Source: Crotophaga sulcirostris (taxonomy: Eukaryota > Chordata > Aves > Cuculiformes > Crotophagidae). From it: a DNA stretch of 64,000 nucleotides. The notes below the pieces were generated by a model. That model ran no database searches. It was not told where the DNA came from and saw nothing but the letters and a program-made list of their open reading frames with translations. Numbering within the stretch: position 1 is the stretch's first letter; each line of letters starts with the position of its first letter. The position numbers and the translations under genes were made by a program. The DNA is taken from positions 1,228,624 through 1,292,623 of the forward strand of contig VYZB01000191.1 of assembly GCA_013397455.1 (NCBI GenBank), in the 5' to 3' direction. Below, piece after piece: positions 40,046-50,940 of the stretch.

Positions 40046-41423
40046 TTCTTTAGGTCTGTCTGCACATCTTTCCTTCCAACTATTCATAAAACCATCTGAA
40101 TCCTAGAAACTAATATCAAACAATGTGGGTAGGTTGGATCCGAGATCTTAAAGGTAGTGAATTTTGAGAAGATTTGTGGAAACTGGTATTCAAATAGAAA
40201 AGTTTTTCTGCATTGAGGAAAAGACAAAGATAACTTACATGTAAGTATATAGAGAACTGCTACATGTGCTGAAACAGAAACTGGCTTGTCAGTCACTGTG
40301 TGTGATACCAATCAGCCATTGTACCTTTTGTTCAGACAAGGAGCTGGGATAAAAGCAGAGTCTGTGTCAAGCTCTGCAAGGGATGTAATACGCAACCTTG
40401 CAGGAGAAAAGGGCTCATTTATTCTGTTGTTCATGAAAAAATCTAATTGTCATATAATTCTTGTTATATTTCAATGTAAAATTGTTATGATCACAGTTGA
40501 AAATATTGATAGAAACAAACTAATAAATTTATTCCTTGTTTTGTAATTAAATTTTAACTACTATATTGTAGTTATCCCTACCTTTTTGTTTTAAATAAAT
40601 TTTTAAAAATATGATGTTTACAGTGGCGCCCTGGTCTAGGTAACTAAGAACTTTTAATAAAATAGAATGACAACTGGGTTTTTTAGCTGTTCACAAGTCA
40701 ATGGATGTCTTCTCCAAGAAAGTTTCATGATGTTTTAAAAGTGTAGTTCTAGTCTGGAAAAAAATTATTTTTTTGTTTCTAATCACTGTAAACAAAGAAA
40801 CCTATTTCCAACACGACTACGAGTCTTTGTTTTATATAAAGATCACTTGAACAGAAACTTCTTAAACCAGGAGAAGGTATGTTATTTAGTTCTGTCACTT
40901 TTAGTACTATAAACTATGTTAAGTTCTATTCTAGAAATTTGGTAGATATACAATGAAGACTTTAGGGTCAGTTTGCAGAATGTGTATGTCTAGAATAGTT
41001 AAACTATGGAAAAGTTAGTGCAATCTGTTCATAAGTTTTCTTAGTATTAAAAAAAATGAAGAAGAACAAAACCAAGATGCTATGCTATTGCTATTAAAGT
41101 GATTAAGTAATTTACATTGCAGAGATCCATTTCCAAACTTAAGCCCTCAAACAAAAACATTGTTTTTCAACATTGGGAGAGTATGTACAGCTCCTGGCTT
41201 CGTTCTATTTTGATGAAATGTGTCATTGATAAAAGAGAGTTCAAGCTTCCCTAAACCAATTAAAATGTTTTTGCCTCAGGTGGTAAATAAAAGCACATGA
41301 TAGAACTAAAGCAGTCTGGGAGAGTGGTAATCAGTACAGTAGTTCAGTATTGAACAATATTGAACACTGTAACAATAACACATAATAAATCATTTTGAAA
41401 GGTACATTGGATATATTTTTTTC
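40046..41423. other. Spacer between inverted repeat arms
   Basis: About 1.38 kb of AT-rich DNA lying between the two arms. Its longest open frame is 86 codons (40,286-40,546, +), with no transposase-like motif. I see no similarity between the two ends of the spacer beyond the arms. Confidence 0.7.
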
Positions 41424-41714
41424 AAGGACAAATAAAGTATACTCACAAGGATCAAAAGGACGCCTTAGTTATTTTTATGCTCTATTTTAGAAATTATTGG
41501 CAATTCCTTTTCAAAGCAGCTTGCTTGACTCCAAAATATTTATGAGAATGCTTTTGGGTATGGGTCAGTTAGATGCAAATATGTTTTATTGGAAGCTTTT
41601 TTCTTGGAAACATCATGCAACTGTAACATTTCAATTTTCAATTCACTGTCTCGATTTTTATGCATTAAATAAATTGATCTTATAACTGTGAGATATATTC
41701 AACCCACTTATGCT
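41424..41714 (-). repeat. Right arm of long inverted repeat
   Basis: Inverted partner of 39,741-40,045. Similarity begins at about AAGGACAAATAAAGTATAC (41,424) and stops abruptly after CCCACTTATGCT (41,714). The octamer site of the left arm is preserved as ATGCAAAT (41,573-41,580). Flanks outside both arms do not match each other. Confidence 0.92.
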
Positions 41715-43689
41715 ATTCAGGTGGTTGTTATAAAAAGAGAGTATATAAGACCTAATTTTAAAAACATCTCTGTGTGAAAGCTGTTTCACTTTCGTTCTCA
41801 AAAAACACTCTGTAACACAGCTTTGTTTACCAGTCATAGGTAAGTACATAAAAATGGCAGCCCTTCAAAAACATTTGTTGAATATCTCTAAAAACTTGGG
41901 CTTCTTTGGACTTAAGATTCTGATTACATAAGTCAACACTACTGTATTTCTTTACCATGGACAGTTAGTTATAAGAGGATAAAATATTTTTCATACTTCT
42001 GAAAACCTTACTGGCACAGAGTTAGTAAGGTGTTTATTGAAAACACTTTTAAAATATATTTCAAATTTTATTTGAAAAATACTCCAAAAACACACTGCAG
42101 GAGATTATGCTTCCAAATGATGCTTCCAGATCTAATTTCCAACAATTCAACAACAAATTTTTATGCTGGATCCTAATTCTTTGCATTAATCTAAAACATT
42201 AATTTTGACTCATCAAAGCAGAGAAATCGAATACTGCAGATCTTGTACATTAAGATGCTTAAAAACAGCAAAACACCCAGCTATAGCAAGATCTGTAGGC
42301 AAACCATAAGGCAGCTATAACATTTGGTAACATGGGAAATGTTTGGCATATTATTACTTTATAGCCTTTACCTACAAAAACCCAGTTCAAAGGAATGCAT
42401 TGTAAAAAATGCTTTGTAGTTTCCTGTAAGGCCTGGTTGATATTACATAAAACAACAATGCATGGAAACTAAACTAGGTGTTATAATTTACAATGTTTTA
42501 TCCATGTTATTTATTACACTGGAAGGCTTTAGATATATAGAGCATATATTTAATATTCATCTCTGGATTGTTTTAAGTTAGCACATTATTTCTTAAATTC
42601 TATTCCCTTTCTTTCCTTTTGTTTATTGGCTGCAATAAATTCTTATTGTTTCCATTTCTTCATTTTACAAGGTAAAAACTATACTTAATGCCTCATCTTA
42701 TGGGTATAAAATGGAAGTTGATGGAGCACACTGTTATGATTTATATGTCTTCACCCAGAACTGTCTGTGTATTTAATCCCATAGTGAGGCTATAATGTCT
42801 CTACAACTACCATTTATTTCTGAATACATTTTTTTGTTACAAGAAATATATAACTTGGGGGGGGGGGGGGGAGAAACATTACATGAGAGAAAACCAAGAA
42901 AGGCTAGGAACTGATCAGTTACCAATGTGCAACAGCCAACCTATCTGAAATCAGACTTCAGGCTTGAGTACACATTGCACTCTGGTTTTGTCTTGGAGTT
43001 TTTCCTCTCTGAAGCATTAGCGTAAGGGAACAAAGACAACCCCGTAACTGATTGCTACCCACATACAAATCTTTCTATTTTAAGTTTCCAAATACTGGAC
43101 TGTCAGAGGAGGAAATCTCAAAGCATGTTAATTTTCTAGGTAGTAATGGGGTGGGAAGGCACCAAGCGATTTCAGTTCAAGTAGGAAACTACTAAGCTGT
43201 TAATCAAAGCACTCAATCTATAGCTTATGCTATCTCTGTACACAGTTGCTGACTCAAGACAGTTTAGCTTTTGTAAAATGACTTCACCTCCCCACTGAAG
43301 ATGAGCCTTCTCTCAGTAGTTGGAATACACAGAGTCCTCCCATTAGACTAGGAGAAGCAAAAAGTCTAGGTTTCAGATGGATCACCATTGTCGTGTGCAA
43401 ATAGTTACATGACGTGATTATCTACAGCAAGACAGTGAATGCAATTTCTAGGAAGTTCTTATGAGAGAAAAGAAGACATCAATTGAAATATCAAGAAGAC
43501 ATGGAGAAGGTGGAATAAATAAAATACTGTTCATGCACTTCTAAGAATCAAGTAACATACTATACAAATGAAAATTCATAACTTGTTTAATCATCCTTCA
43601 TTTTAGTTGTTTCATCTTTATATTGTCCCCTGCAAAATGAAACTCCATTGATCTGCACCTTCTACTTTAAAAATATTAATAGAGATAGA
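41715..43689. other. Intergenic DNA, no gene recognised
   Basis: Very AT-rich, with no open frame of interest. Apart from the G15 run I see no repeat family, exon or RNA gene. Confidence 0.6.
42857..42871 (+). repeat. Homopolymer G15
   Basis: An uninterrupted run of 15 G within AT-rich DNA, flanked by TAACTT and AGAAAC. It can form G-quadruplex and is prone to length error in sequencing and to length polymorphism. Confidence 0.9.
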
Positions 43690-44000
43690 CCTATCTTACT
43701 GGCATTAGTCCGTACACATCCAATGACTGCCAGGTAATCAGCTATTAGGTGAGTTTTGTACCAGTGATCATCACCCTTAGAGCTCAATGGTTGAGATAAT
43801 TTCCCACCCACCTTACTGTCGGTTTATCCAGTCCACAGTTCACCAGTTTGGCTGTAAGAACACAACATAGACTGTTAAAGGCCTTGCTAAATTCAGGAAA
43901 TACAACATCCACTGCTCTCCCCTTATCTGCTCAGCTAATAATCTCATCACAGAATGGAATACAGATATCCCTCCGAGACCACATGGCATGGAGGATATTT
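43690..44000 (-). mobile_element. CR1 LINE relic, antisense, with decayed RT block
   Basis: The + strand carries the antisense of the CR1 reverse-transcriptase region: 'GGCCTTGCTAAATTC', 'ATACAACATCCACTGCTCTC', 'CCCTTATCTGCTCAGC', 'AATCTCATCACAGAATGG'. Translating the minus strand around 43,869-43,921 gives GRAVDVVFPEFSKAFNS. This is recognisably the 'DVVYLDFSKAFDTV' block of CR1 reverse transcriptase, with the usual Tyr-Leu-Asp altered, so it is inactive. The upstream part (43,690-43,860) shows weaker similarity to the same element. The copy is truncated at both ends, has stops nearby and is certainly dead. Confidence 0.8.
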
Positions 44001-45515
44001 AGTTAACCTAAAAAATGCTTATCACAGATGAGAAACGGTCAGAGCATACATGAACCAGTTGCTTAGAAACTGTTTCCAACTGGTGCAAACTAGAAAAGAA
44101 AAAAAAAATCCAGAAATCTGAGAGCCCATAACTAGTTCCCTGCTTGCTTTGTATTTTCTTCCAAAATTTTGTGAGGAAAATTCTCTGTCCCCAAGGGTTC
44201 TGTTCATTGCAAACACGATGCGTTCAGAAATTAAAAAAAAGGAGGCAGGGTTTTCATTTGCTCTGTCAGTGTAGCACCTTCTCATGCAAATGCAACAACA
44301 CTGGAAAATCAGAGGTGCAAGATTTGGGTTACACATCCTCAACACTAATTGCCTGAAATGAACAGATTTTTTTCAACTGAAACACACAAAGCTTGTTGAA
44401 ATTTTTATCATGTTAACCTGCACACCGATTTTTCTTTTCAAAGTCATGTGAAAAGGGTGCTAAGCCAAAAATGTTCCTCTGTCATCACGTGGTTCATCAT
44501 AGCACAAACTTAAGATTCACATCTCCTGACAAGCTCTTGAGTTTTGGTTTCCTTTGAACTGATCCAGAATGAAGATGTCAAAGAGAGAGGAGAGGAAAGC
44601 TGCCCTAGGACTTCTCCATGCACAGGTGATGTCGCTGAAAGTATACTAATGCTAACTGCTTATGATGATTTAAAAAAAAAAGAAAAATTGGTGAGGTGAT
44701 AGTAGAGATGAACAGATTTTGAAACTCATCCATACAGGCTTCACATAATGCTAAGTTTTGTATAACACTACAAGGATGTACCATATGTCAAACTGCAGAA
44801 CAGGCTCCGACACTACCAGTTTCATACAATTTAATAACAAGCATTTCGATTTCAACCATTTCTAGTGACTTAACAAGATGCTCGCATATCAGACTGTCTC
44901 CTCTGTTTTCTACAGCAAGCCATCTTGAGAGTTGCCATAATAATCTAGATTTATCTGCTGATTATATTTTCTTAACAGTAATGTTAGCAACAGTCCCACT
45001 GTTGGGCTCAGTGAGCTGTTTTCTACTTAGCTTTACATTTTAGGAGTTAATATATTTTTCAAAGAAAACTGAACTAAAATTTCCCCTACTTTTGGACAGT
45101 TTTGCATTAATAACATTTTAAAGAATAAGCAGAATTTCACAGTTTAAGATCTATTTGAGCCTTTCAAATGTTTTAGCCCTATAATCATTAACAATCAAAT
45201 AGTGGAAACCATTTAATTGGAAGAGTAGAATTTTGTGACGATTAAATACATCCTTGAAAGTATTTTATTTAATGTTATTTATTTAAGAATTTTAATAAAC
45301 TGAATAAATGCAATTCATACTTCACAAGAAACATTCAAAGAAGTATACATGCATATGTGTTAGAAATATGTATTAGAAATATATCAGTCACCACTTCAAT
45401 TGAATATAATCACTACTACAAAGTAACAAATACAAGCAGCATTCTGGAGTAGGGGACAAAGAGCATAAAATATATTCAGTTGAATCTACGGTTGAGAAAT
45501 AGGTAAGAGGTATAT
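44001..45515. other. Intergenic DNA, no gene recognised
   Basis: Open frames (107 codons on - at 44,022-44,345 and shorter) have no recognisable domain. The imperfect tandem unit 'TTAGAAATATGTATTAGAAATAT' in pieces at 45,360-45,382 is a minor local duplication. Confidence 0.55.
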
Positions 45516-45615
45516 CACAGAATCATAGAATGATTTGGGTTGGAAAGGACCTTAAAGATCATCCAGTCCCACCCCTCATGCCATTAGGAGGCACACCTTC
45601 CACTAGATAACATTG
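45516..45615 (-). mobile_element. CR1 LINE 3' end fragment, antisense
   Basis: A 5'-truncated CR1 copy in reverse orientation. On + it reads 'CACAGAATCATAGAATG', 'ATTTGGGTTGGAAAGGACC', 'TTAAAGATCATCCAGTCCC', 'ACCCCTCATGCCATTAGG', 'GCACACCTTCCACTAGAT'. This agrees closely with the antisense of the common avian CR1 3' end. About 100 bases remain; the break with unique sequence follows the CCACTAGA motif. Confidence 0.93.
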
Positions 45616-46095
45616 AATACTTTTGAGTTTTTCTAGAGGACTGTCATCACCTCTAATTGTATGAAAAGAACTAAATGATTTTAAGCATAAATCTTCAGAA
45701 AAAAATGCTCTCAATTGTGTCCCTAATTTGCATAGGCAATTACTGTCCTTTCACACAGTCACTGTAATTATGATGGCTCTGACTACAGGCCCAAATTAGA
45801 GGAAAAAATGCAAGCATAGTTACATAAACTTTCTGCCTGAATGACTGCAAGTCATTAGTTTCTTCTCATCTGAAAGATGGATTTAGCAATAGAAAATATA
45901 CTGGATACAAATGAAGAAACATGGCTCCAGGGATACAAAGCTCCTTAGTATCAAAAACAAGGTATGCCGTGTATTGGACATTAAAGATGGACAGCAGATA
46001 CAAAACCACCAGAGTGGAGGGCCAAATAACAGCCATACTAAGCTGGAGTAGCTAACATTTGATGAGAGGATTAGAGTGCCCTGGTGCTGGAAATA

Positions 46096-46120
46096 TGATG
46101 ATTATGATGATGGTGGTGGT
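46096..46120 (+). repeat. Trinucleotide repeat (GAT/GGT)n
   Basis: A short imperfect trinucleotide run, GATGATTATGATGATGGTGG and following bases. It produces a His-rich tract in a spurious minus-strand frame. Confidence 0.75.
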
Positions 46121-46638
46121 AAAGGATTATTGTCAAGGAGCTACAGAGTGCTGGATGAAAGCATGAGGCTATGGAATGATTCACAGGAGACTGAGCATGT
46201 ATGACTTGCACAGCAACTGCACGAGAGGCAGTAAGAATGACATAGACACAACCCAATGAGAAGACTGAACAGATCATTAAAGTCTAACAGATGGGTATAC
46301 ACTGAAACGCAGATAGCTTCCATAGGAAATAGAAGGTGGGTTTTTGCTAAAATCTTTTTCTAAGTCCATGTAATACGTAAAGTTATTTAGTATATTTCAA
46401 AGGGGCAAAATGGAAGTAGGAAGAGAAAAAAAACCATCCCCTAAGAGGCTCAGACCTTTCTAGAATTAATAGTTTCACAAAACAGAAAGAAAACTCAATA
46501 TGTATGAAACAAGGAAACTTACTACTTTCCATCTAATGGCAAAATTTCAAAGAAAACCTTTCCTAGTACTTGCAGTTATAGTCCATGGTTGATAAGAACC
46601 ATGAGTTATTCTAAGTATTTTATCTCAGGAATGGATTG

Positions 46639-46749
46639 TTTTAACTAACAGAGGAATGTAACGTTGAGGAATGCTCCTACTCGTGTACACAGTTTTTAAC
46701 TGAAAGAGGAATGTGGTATTGAGTGTATGTTCCTAGTTCGTCTAGACAG
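46639..46749 (+). repeat. Two-copy tandem duplication, ~55-bp unit
   Basis: Unit 1 (46,639-46,692) and unit 2 (46,694-46,749) both start TTTTAACT, contain AGAGGAATGT, a TTGAG segment and TTCCTA/CTCCTA, and end in AGACAG or ACACAG. Identity is roughly three quarters, so the duplication is old. No function is apparent. Confidence 0.7.
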
Positions 46750-47195
46750 TTCTAGACCACAATCATCTTTTGAAGCTTTGATGCCTATCAATCACTACTT
46801 AGAATGACAGGAGAAAGGGCATTATATTTTACTAGTCTTTATTCTTTTGTTATAAATAAAGAAAGAAAATGGGAAGCAAACAAAAATGCCAGCATAATTT
46901 TGTACGGGGAGAAATTTAAAAGCAAAAAAAAAGAATAAAGCAGTTTATATGTTCAAGAATAAAAGTTGTCAGTAAAAATGCCAACAGTACGTTAAACAGG
47001 GACAAGTCATGGTTGTTGTGGGAAACTATAAATTTGAAATCCTTCACATTGTGTGTTCCAAAGCAGATGTTCAGCTGTTATAAATCAGCAAAGCTCCCTG
47101 ACCCTTAATTTCTTATCCACAGGATTGTGCCGAGGATTTTTAGCGCTGAATTTAATTAAACCAAGCAGCAGTGTTCTAGCCATTCTCAAAACTAC

Positions 47196-47216
47196 AACAC
47201 CCTCTAGTGGGCAATG
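47196..47216 (-). promoter_or_regulatory. Candidate CTCF-type motif
   Basis: The minus strand reads CATTGCCCACTAGAGGGTGTT, close to the CTCF core (CCACTAGAGGGCG-type) with T for C at one late position. It lies about 7 kb upstream of the MINDY3 CpG island. Motif match only. Confidence 0.4.
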
Positions 47217-50200
47217 ATTTTTTATTCAAATATGGTAAACAGTTAATTTGAATGATCTGAAACAACCACCGGTTGCATTCTTCGAAACGTTGAGCTGCAG
47301 TGCACGGCTGACACATACAGTCTATAAAATAAGCTCTTTATAAGGTATAATGATGCATAAAATCTTATGATTTATTTTGGTGAAAAGATAACATTCAGTA
47401 AAGAGGAAGTAGTAATTCATCTTCTGATGAAAGAGAAGACCTGTCTCAAATCAAATCTGAAGTTATAGTAGCTTACTCATGACTTCCCTTTCCTTAATGT
47501 TTCTCACCTGATGGGTGCTCAGTCCTGCCCAACATCTCCTCTAAACAAATCATTGTTCCCAACATGGTTGCTCCCTGAGAATCTTGTGTTCTTGCAATCT
47601 TCCTTATGTATTCTTAAATGTGACACTTTTGCAGAATCCATTGCAGACACAAATGTGTCACAGGCCTAGGGAACTCAGAGACTGTTGTGGAAAGGGTATC
47701 AATATGAAAGTAGATGGGATTTTCAGCTACCTCTGTGAAAAGAGATGAAATAATTAATTTTCATAAAAGATCAGAAGGGCAAGAGAAGAAATAAGATTGT
47801 TCCAAGAATAAAAAGATAATAATATTAATTTTTCTCTTTAAGTAAAGAGAAAAAATGACAGTTAAGGATGGAAAATTTAACAAAGGCAAGTGTCATTAAA
47901 TGTAAGTACTGTAGATGAAAAGTAGATGAGAACATGAAGAGGGGAGTACCACTATATCAGGTTTTCGGGAAAGAGGAATTTGAGAAAGGAAGGAAAATAA
48001 TTTAGAGAGCAAAACACTCAACTGAGCAAATGGTTTTGATTGTCACTCTTAGAGAGTGATGTTCCTGTTTCTCTAGTACAGACCACCTTCTTCTTTTTCT
48101 CCTATCAGCAATCCAAACAAGCTTTAATTCTGCATTCTTCCAACACTTGCTTCAAAACAAAATTTCCCCAGTAAAACTAACCTTTAGTCTCTCCAAGATA
48201 AAAAGTAAAGCTGGTTCAAACACTTTGATGGAATTTTCTGCATTCTTTTTTTGCAAAACTGGAACTTTCCTGTCCAATTTTGCCTAAATTATGGGTATTT
48301 AATTCTTGTATCATTTCAATACAAATAATATATTTCAATTCAACTTTGTTGAAATCAAACAACTCAATCTTTTGTTTCAAGTAACTATTCAGTTTGAAAT
48401 GTAGTCTACATTGCTAAAATTGATGACTCTTAAAAAAGTTTTTAAATTTGCATTTTAAAAATTTAACTGCATGACTAGCTCTTTCGATCTTTTCTTCTGC
48501 ACATTGTCACTGCTAAGTAAACTCTGCAATTAACCAGAGGGTAGTAACTGCACAGCATGTTATTAGCCCATTCATGTCACAGTGAGCTTGTTGGAGTCCC
48601 TTGTAACTAATAATGCCAAAGATACAGTACTAGCATCATTGTGTTGGTACTTGACATTCTTAATTTAATTATATTCCTAATAGTCTTAATAATTACAGAC
48701 TTTTTCTTGCTAAAAAATTATAGTCCATAATCCAAAGGTGCTTGCTGTGAGCCATACACTGAGTGACCAGATAAGGATAATGGATGTTTAAATTTTACCT
48801 GTCCCTGTAACATCATTTTAGCTGAAAATAATAGAAAATCTCAGTGGCCTTTGACAGGGGAAAAAAAACCCTTTTTTCTTTAAACAATGTGAAAATGCCA
48901 TGGTAACTTGCAAAAAGTGGATAAATTACTGTTTCTAAAATAGTCCATTTTCTGTCATACTTTTTTCCACATTTACACTTACCAATCTTAAATGAAATGC
49001 AACATCAGTAGAATTGTTATGTTCTGACCTAGCTTGTACTATGAATAAATTCAGTCATTGGGTTTCTGCAGATGCTGGAGTTATAGCTCCAGCAGTTTTA
49101 AACAGCTTAAAATGAAACTTCTGTCTATAGTATTAAGTTAGAATATGTATGGTATGTATGCAAGAAAGAACTCTTTTTTAACTTTCTATATTGGCTAACA
49201 CAGAGAGTTGTGATTCTCCAGGAATTCCTCCCCATTCCACAAGGATGTCAGTCCCAAACATTAACATGCTCAGGACAATCTGTAGCTTCTTTTGTCTCAT
49301 CAACAGATTCTGAGGACAAATATCTACCAAGAAATTGCTCATTTTCTCTTTTCTATAACTTCAGTAGGAGTCAGTCCTCTTAAGAACTTTTCTAAATCTA
49401 GCTGTCATTCATCAGTTAAAAGACAAAATAATGAGACATCAGAGCTTAGACTCAGAGAATTTTGTACTGAGGTACAGGTCAAAATATAAGTTTTACCATC
49501 TCCTCAAAATAAGGAGGCCTAAGGACTGAAAAAATGAACCATGGAAGTCTTTGGACCAAAGTATGTCTCTTGGAACCTGAAAAAATTCAATTTTGTGGCC
49601 CAATTTCCCTCCCCATCTTCCTGCTGGCAGAAAGCGACTTACTCTGCCCATTCCCTGGACTGTGGGGCGTTTTCCTTTGCCAGGCAACAAACGCTGCAGG
49701 ACTACCGCAATTCAGGATGGAGACACTGGGCAGAGGAGCATGACATTGTGTGGCTGACCAAAGCAAAACACAGGGATCAGGGTCTCTCTCTCCCACCACT
49801 TTGTCAGCACTGCTACTACAATTATCTTTACCCCTTAAGAAACTGGAAGAATTGATGTCAGCCACAGCGCAGAGCTTACCTCTGCTGCAATGGGGGAGTA
49901 AGCTGCATTTGCATAAACTGGCAACTTTCATTATTCCCCAGACACAAATGTGCAGACACATGGAATTCTGAGTAGGATTTTTGATATCAAAACTCCTTCT
50001 CAGAAATCATCTCATAAGCAACACTTTATGTTGCACTATAAACAAAGTCCAGGCACACTGGCATCAGGAGGAAGTTAGGTATTCAAACAACAGCCAGACA
50101 ACTAAACACTTGCGATTTGTTTCAACGGTCTTCTCTAGCCACCACAGCATTTCAACTTCTTAGTAATGCTTTTTTTTTTATGAAGACCTGATGGTGTGAT

Positions 50201-50880
50201 GGTGTGATTTTTAGTTTGGGGTGGGGTGGGGGTGAGGTTCTTAAAGGGAGCAAACAGAAAAGGAAACTGTAGAAAACTTTAATTGTAACACTCAATTCTA
50301 TCTCCTCACTAATGTCAGAACAACTTAAGTTACACAACACTGCTGTGATTCTCTTTGGAGATGTATGTACTTAGTAGCTTAGCATTTATTAACATACTTG
50401 TTTTTCCTACCACCCAAGCCAGACAATGCATTTTTAAATACAAGTAAGACCAAGCTATCTCAGTGCAGATGAACTTCGTTGAGATTATGTGGCAAAAAAA
50501 GTACAATGGCTGTAACTTGTATTGCTGTCAGTCAACAGTTCATAGCAGTAAACCCATAAACTCTCAATTAATCCAAACACTTCCATGAATAGGCTTAATC
50601 CTTAAAAAAAAATTAGTAAACAAAAAGGGGATGCACACATATAGAATATATGCTTATGGTCTTTACCTTCTCCTTCTGTCTAGTGGAGAACTATGTTACA
50701 TACTGACATCAACAGAATCAAGCAAAACCAATGGATTGGAGATCAAAAATGAGAACAGTAGCTGCTATGTTTTCCTAAAAACCCAAACCAAACAAACCAG
50801 CCTGCAGAGGGAATTAACAGCATTTCACAAAGAAAAACATAAGTGAATAGTGTACATTGTTTAAGAGAAAAAAAAAAGAA

Positions 50881-50909
50881 AACGTGCAGATTTTTTTAAA
50901 GTGCACGTT
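50881..50909. repeat. Perfect 8-bp inverted repeat with ACGTG cores
   Basis: AACGTGCA (50,881-50,888) and TGCACGTT (50,902-50,909) are perfect inverted copies around a 13-base AT-rich loop. Each arm contains ACGTG/CACGT, the core of bHLH-PAS (for example hypoxia-response) and some bHLH sites. Whether it is a protein-binding pair or a coincidence cannot be told from sequence. Confidence 0.5.
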
Positions 50910-50920
50910 ACATCACCAAA

Positions 50921-50940
50921 CCCACCACTTGATGGCAGTC
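50921..50940 (+). promoter_or_regulatory. Candidate CTCF-type motif
   Basis: CCCACCACTTGATGGCAGTC matches the CTCF pattern CCACNAGATGGCAG except for T where A is usual at one core position. Its orientation is opposite to the motif at 47,196 and it lies ~3 kb from the MINDY3 island. Weak, motif-only call. Confidence 0.3.

Noticed and set aside
40622..40645. GGCGCCCTGGTCTAGG, CTCF-like on the minus strand
   Set aside because: The core is one G short and spacing is wrong for the CTCF motif.
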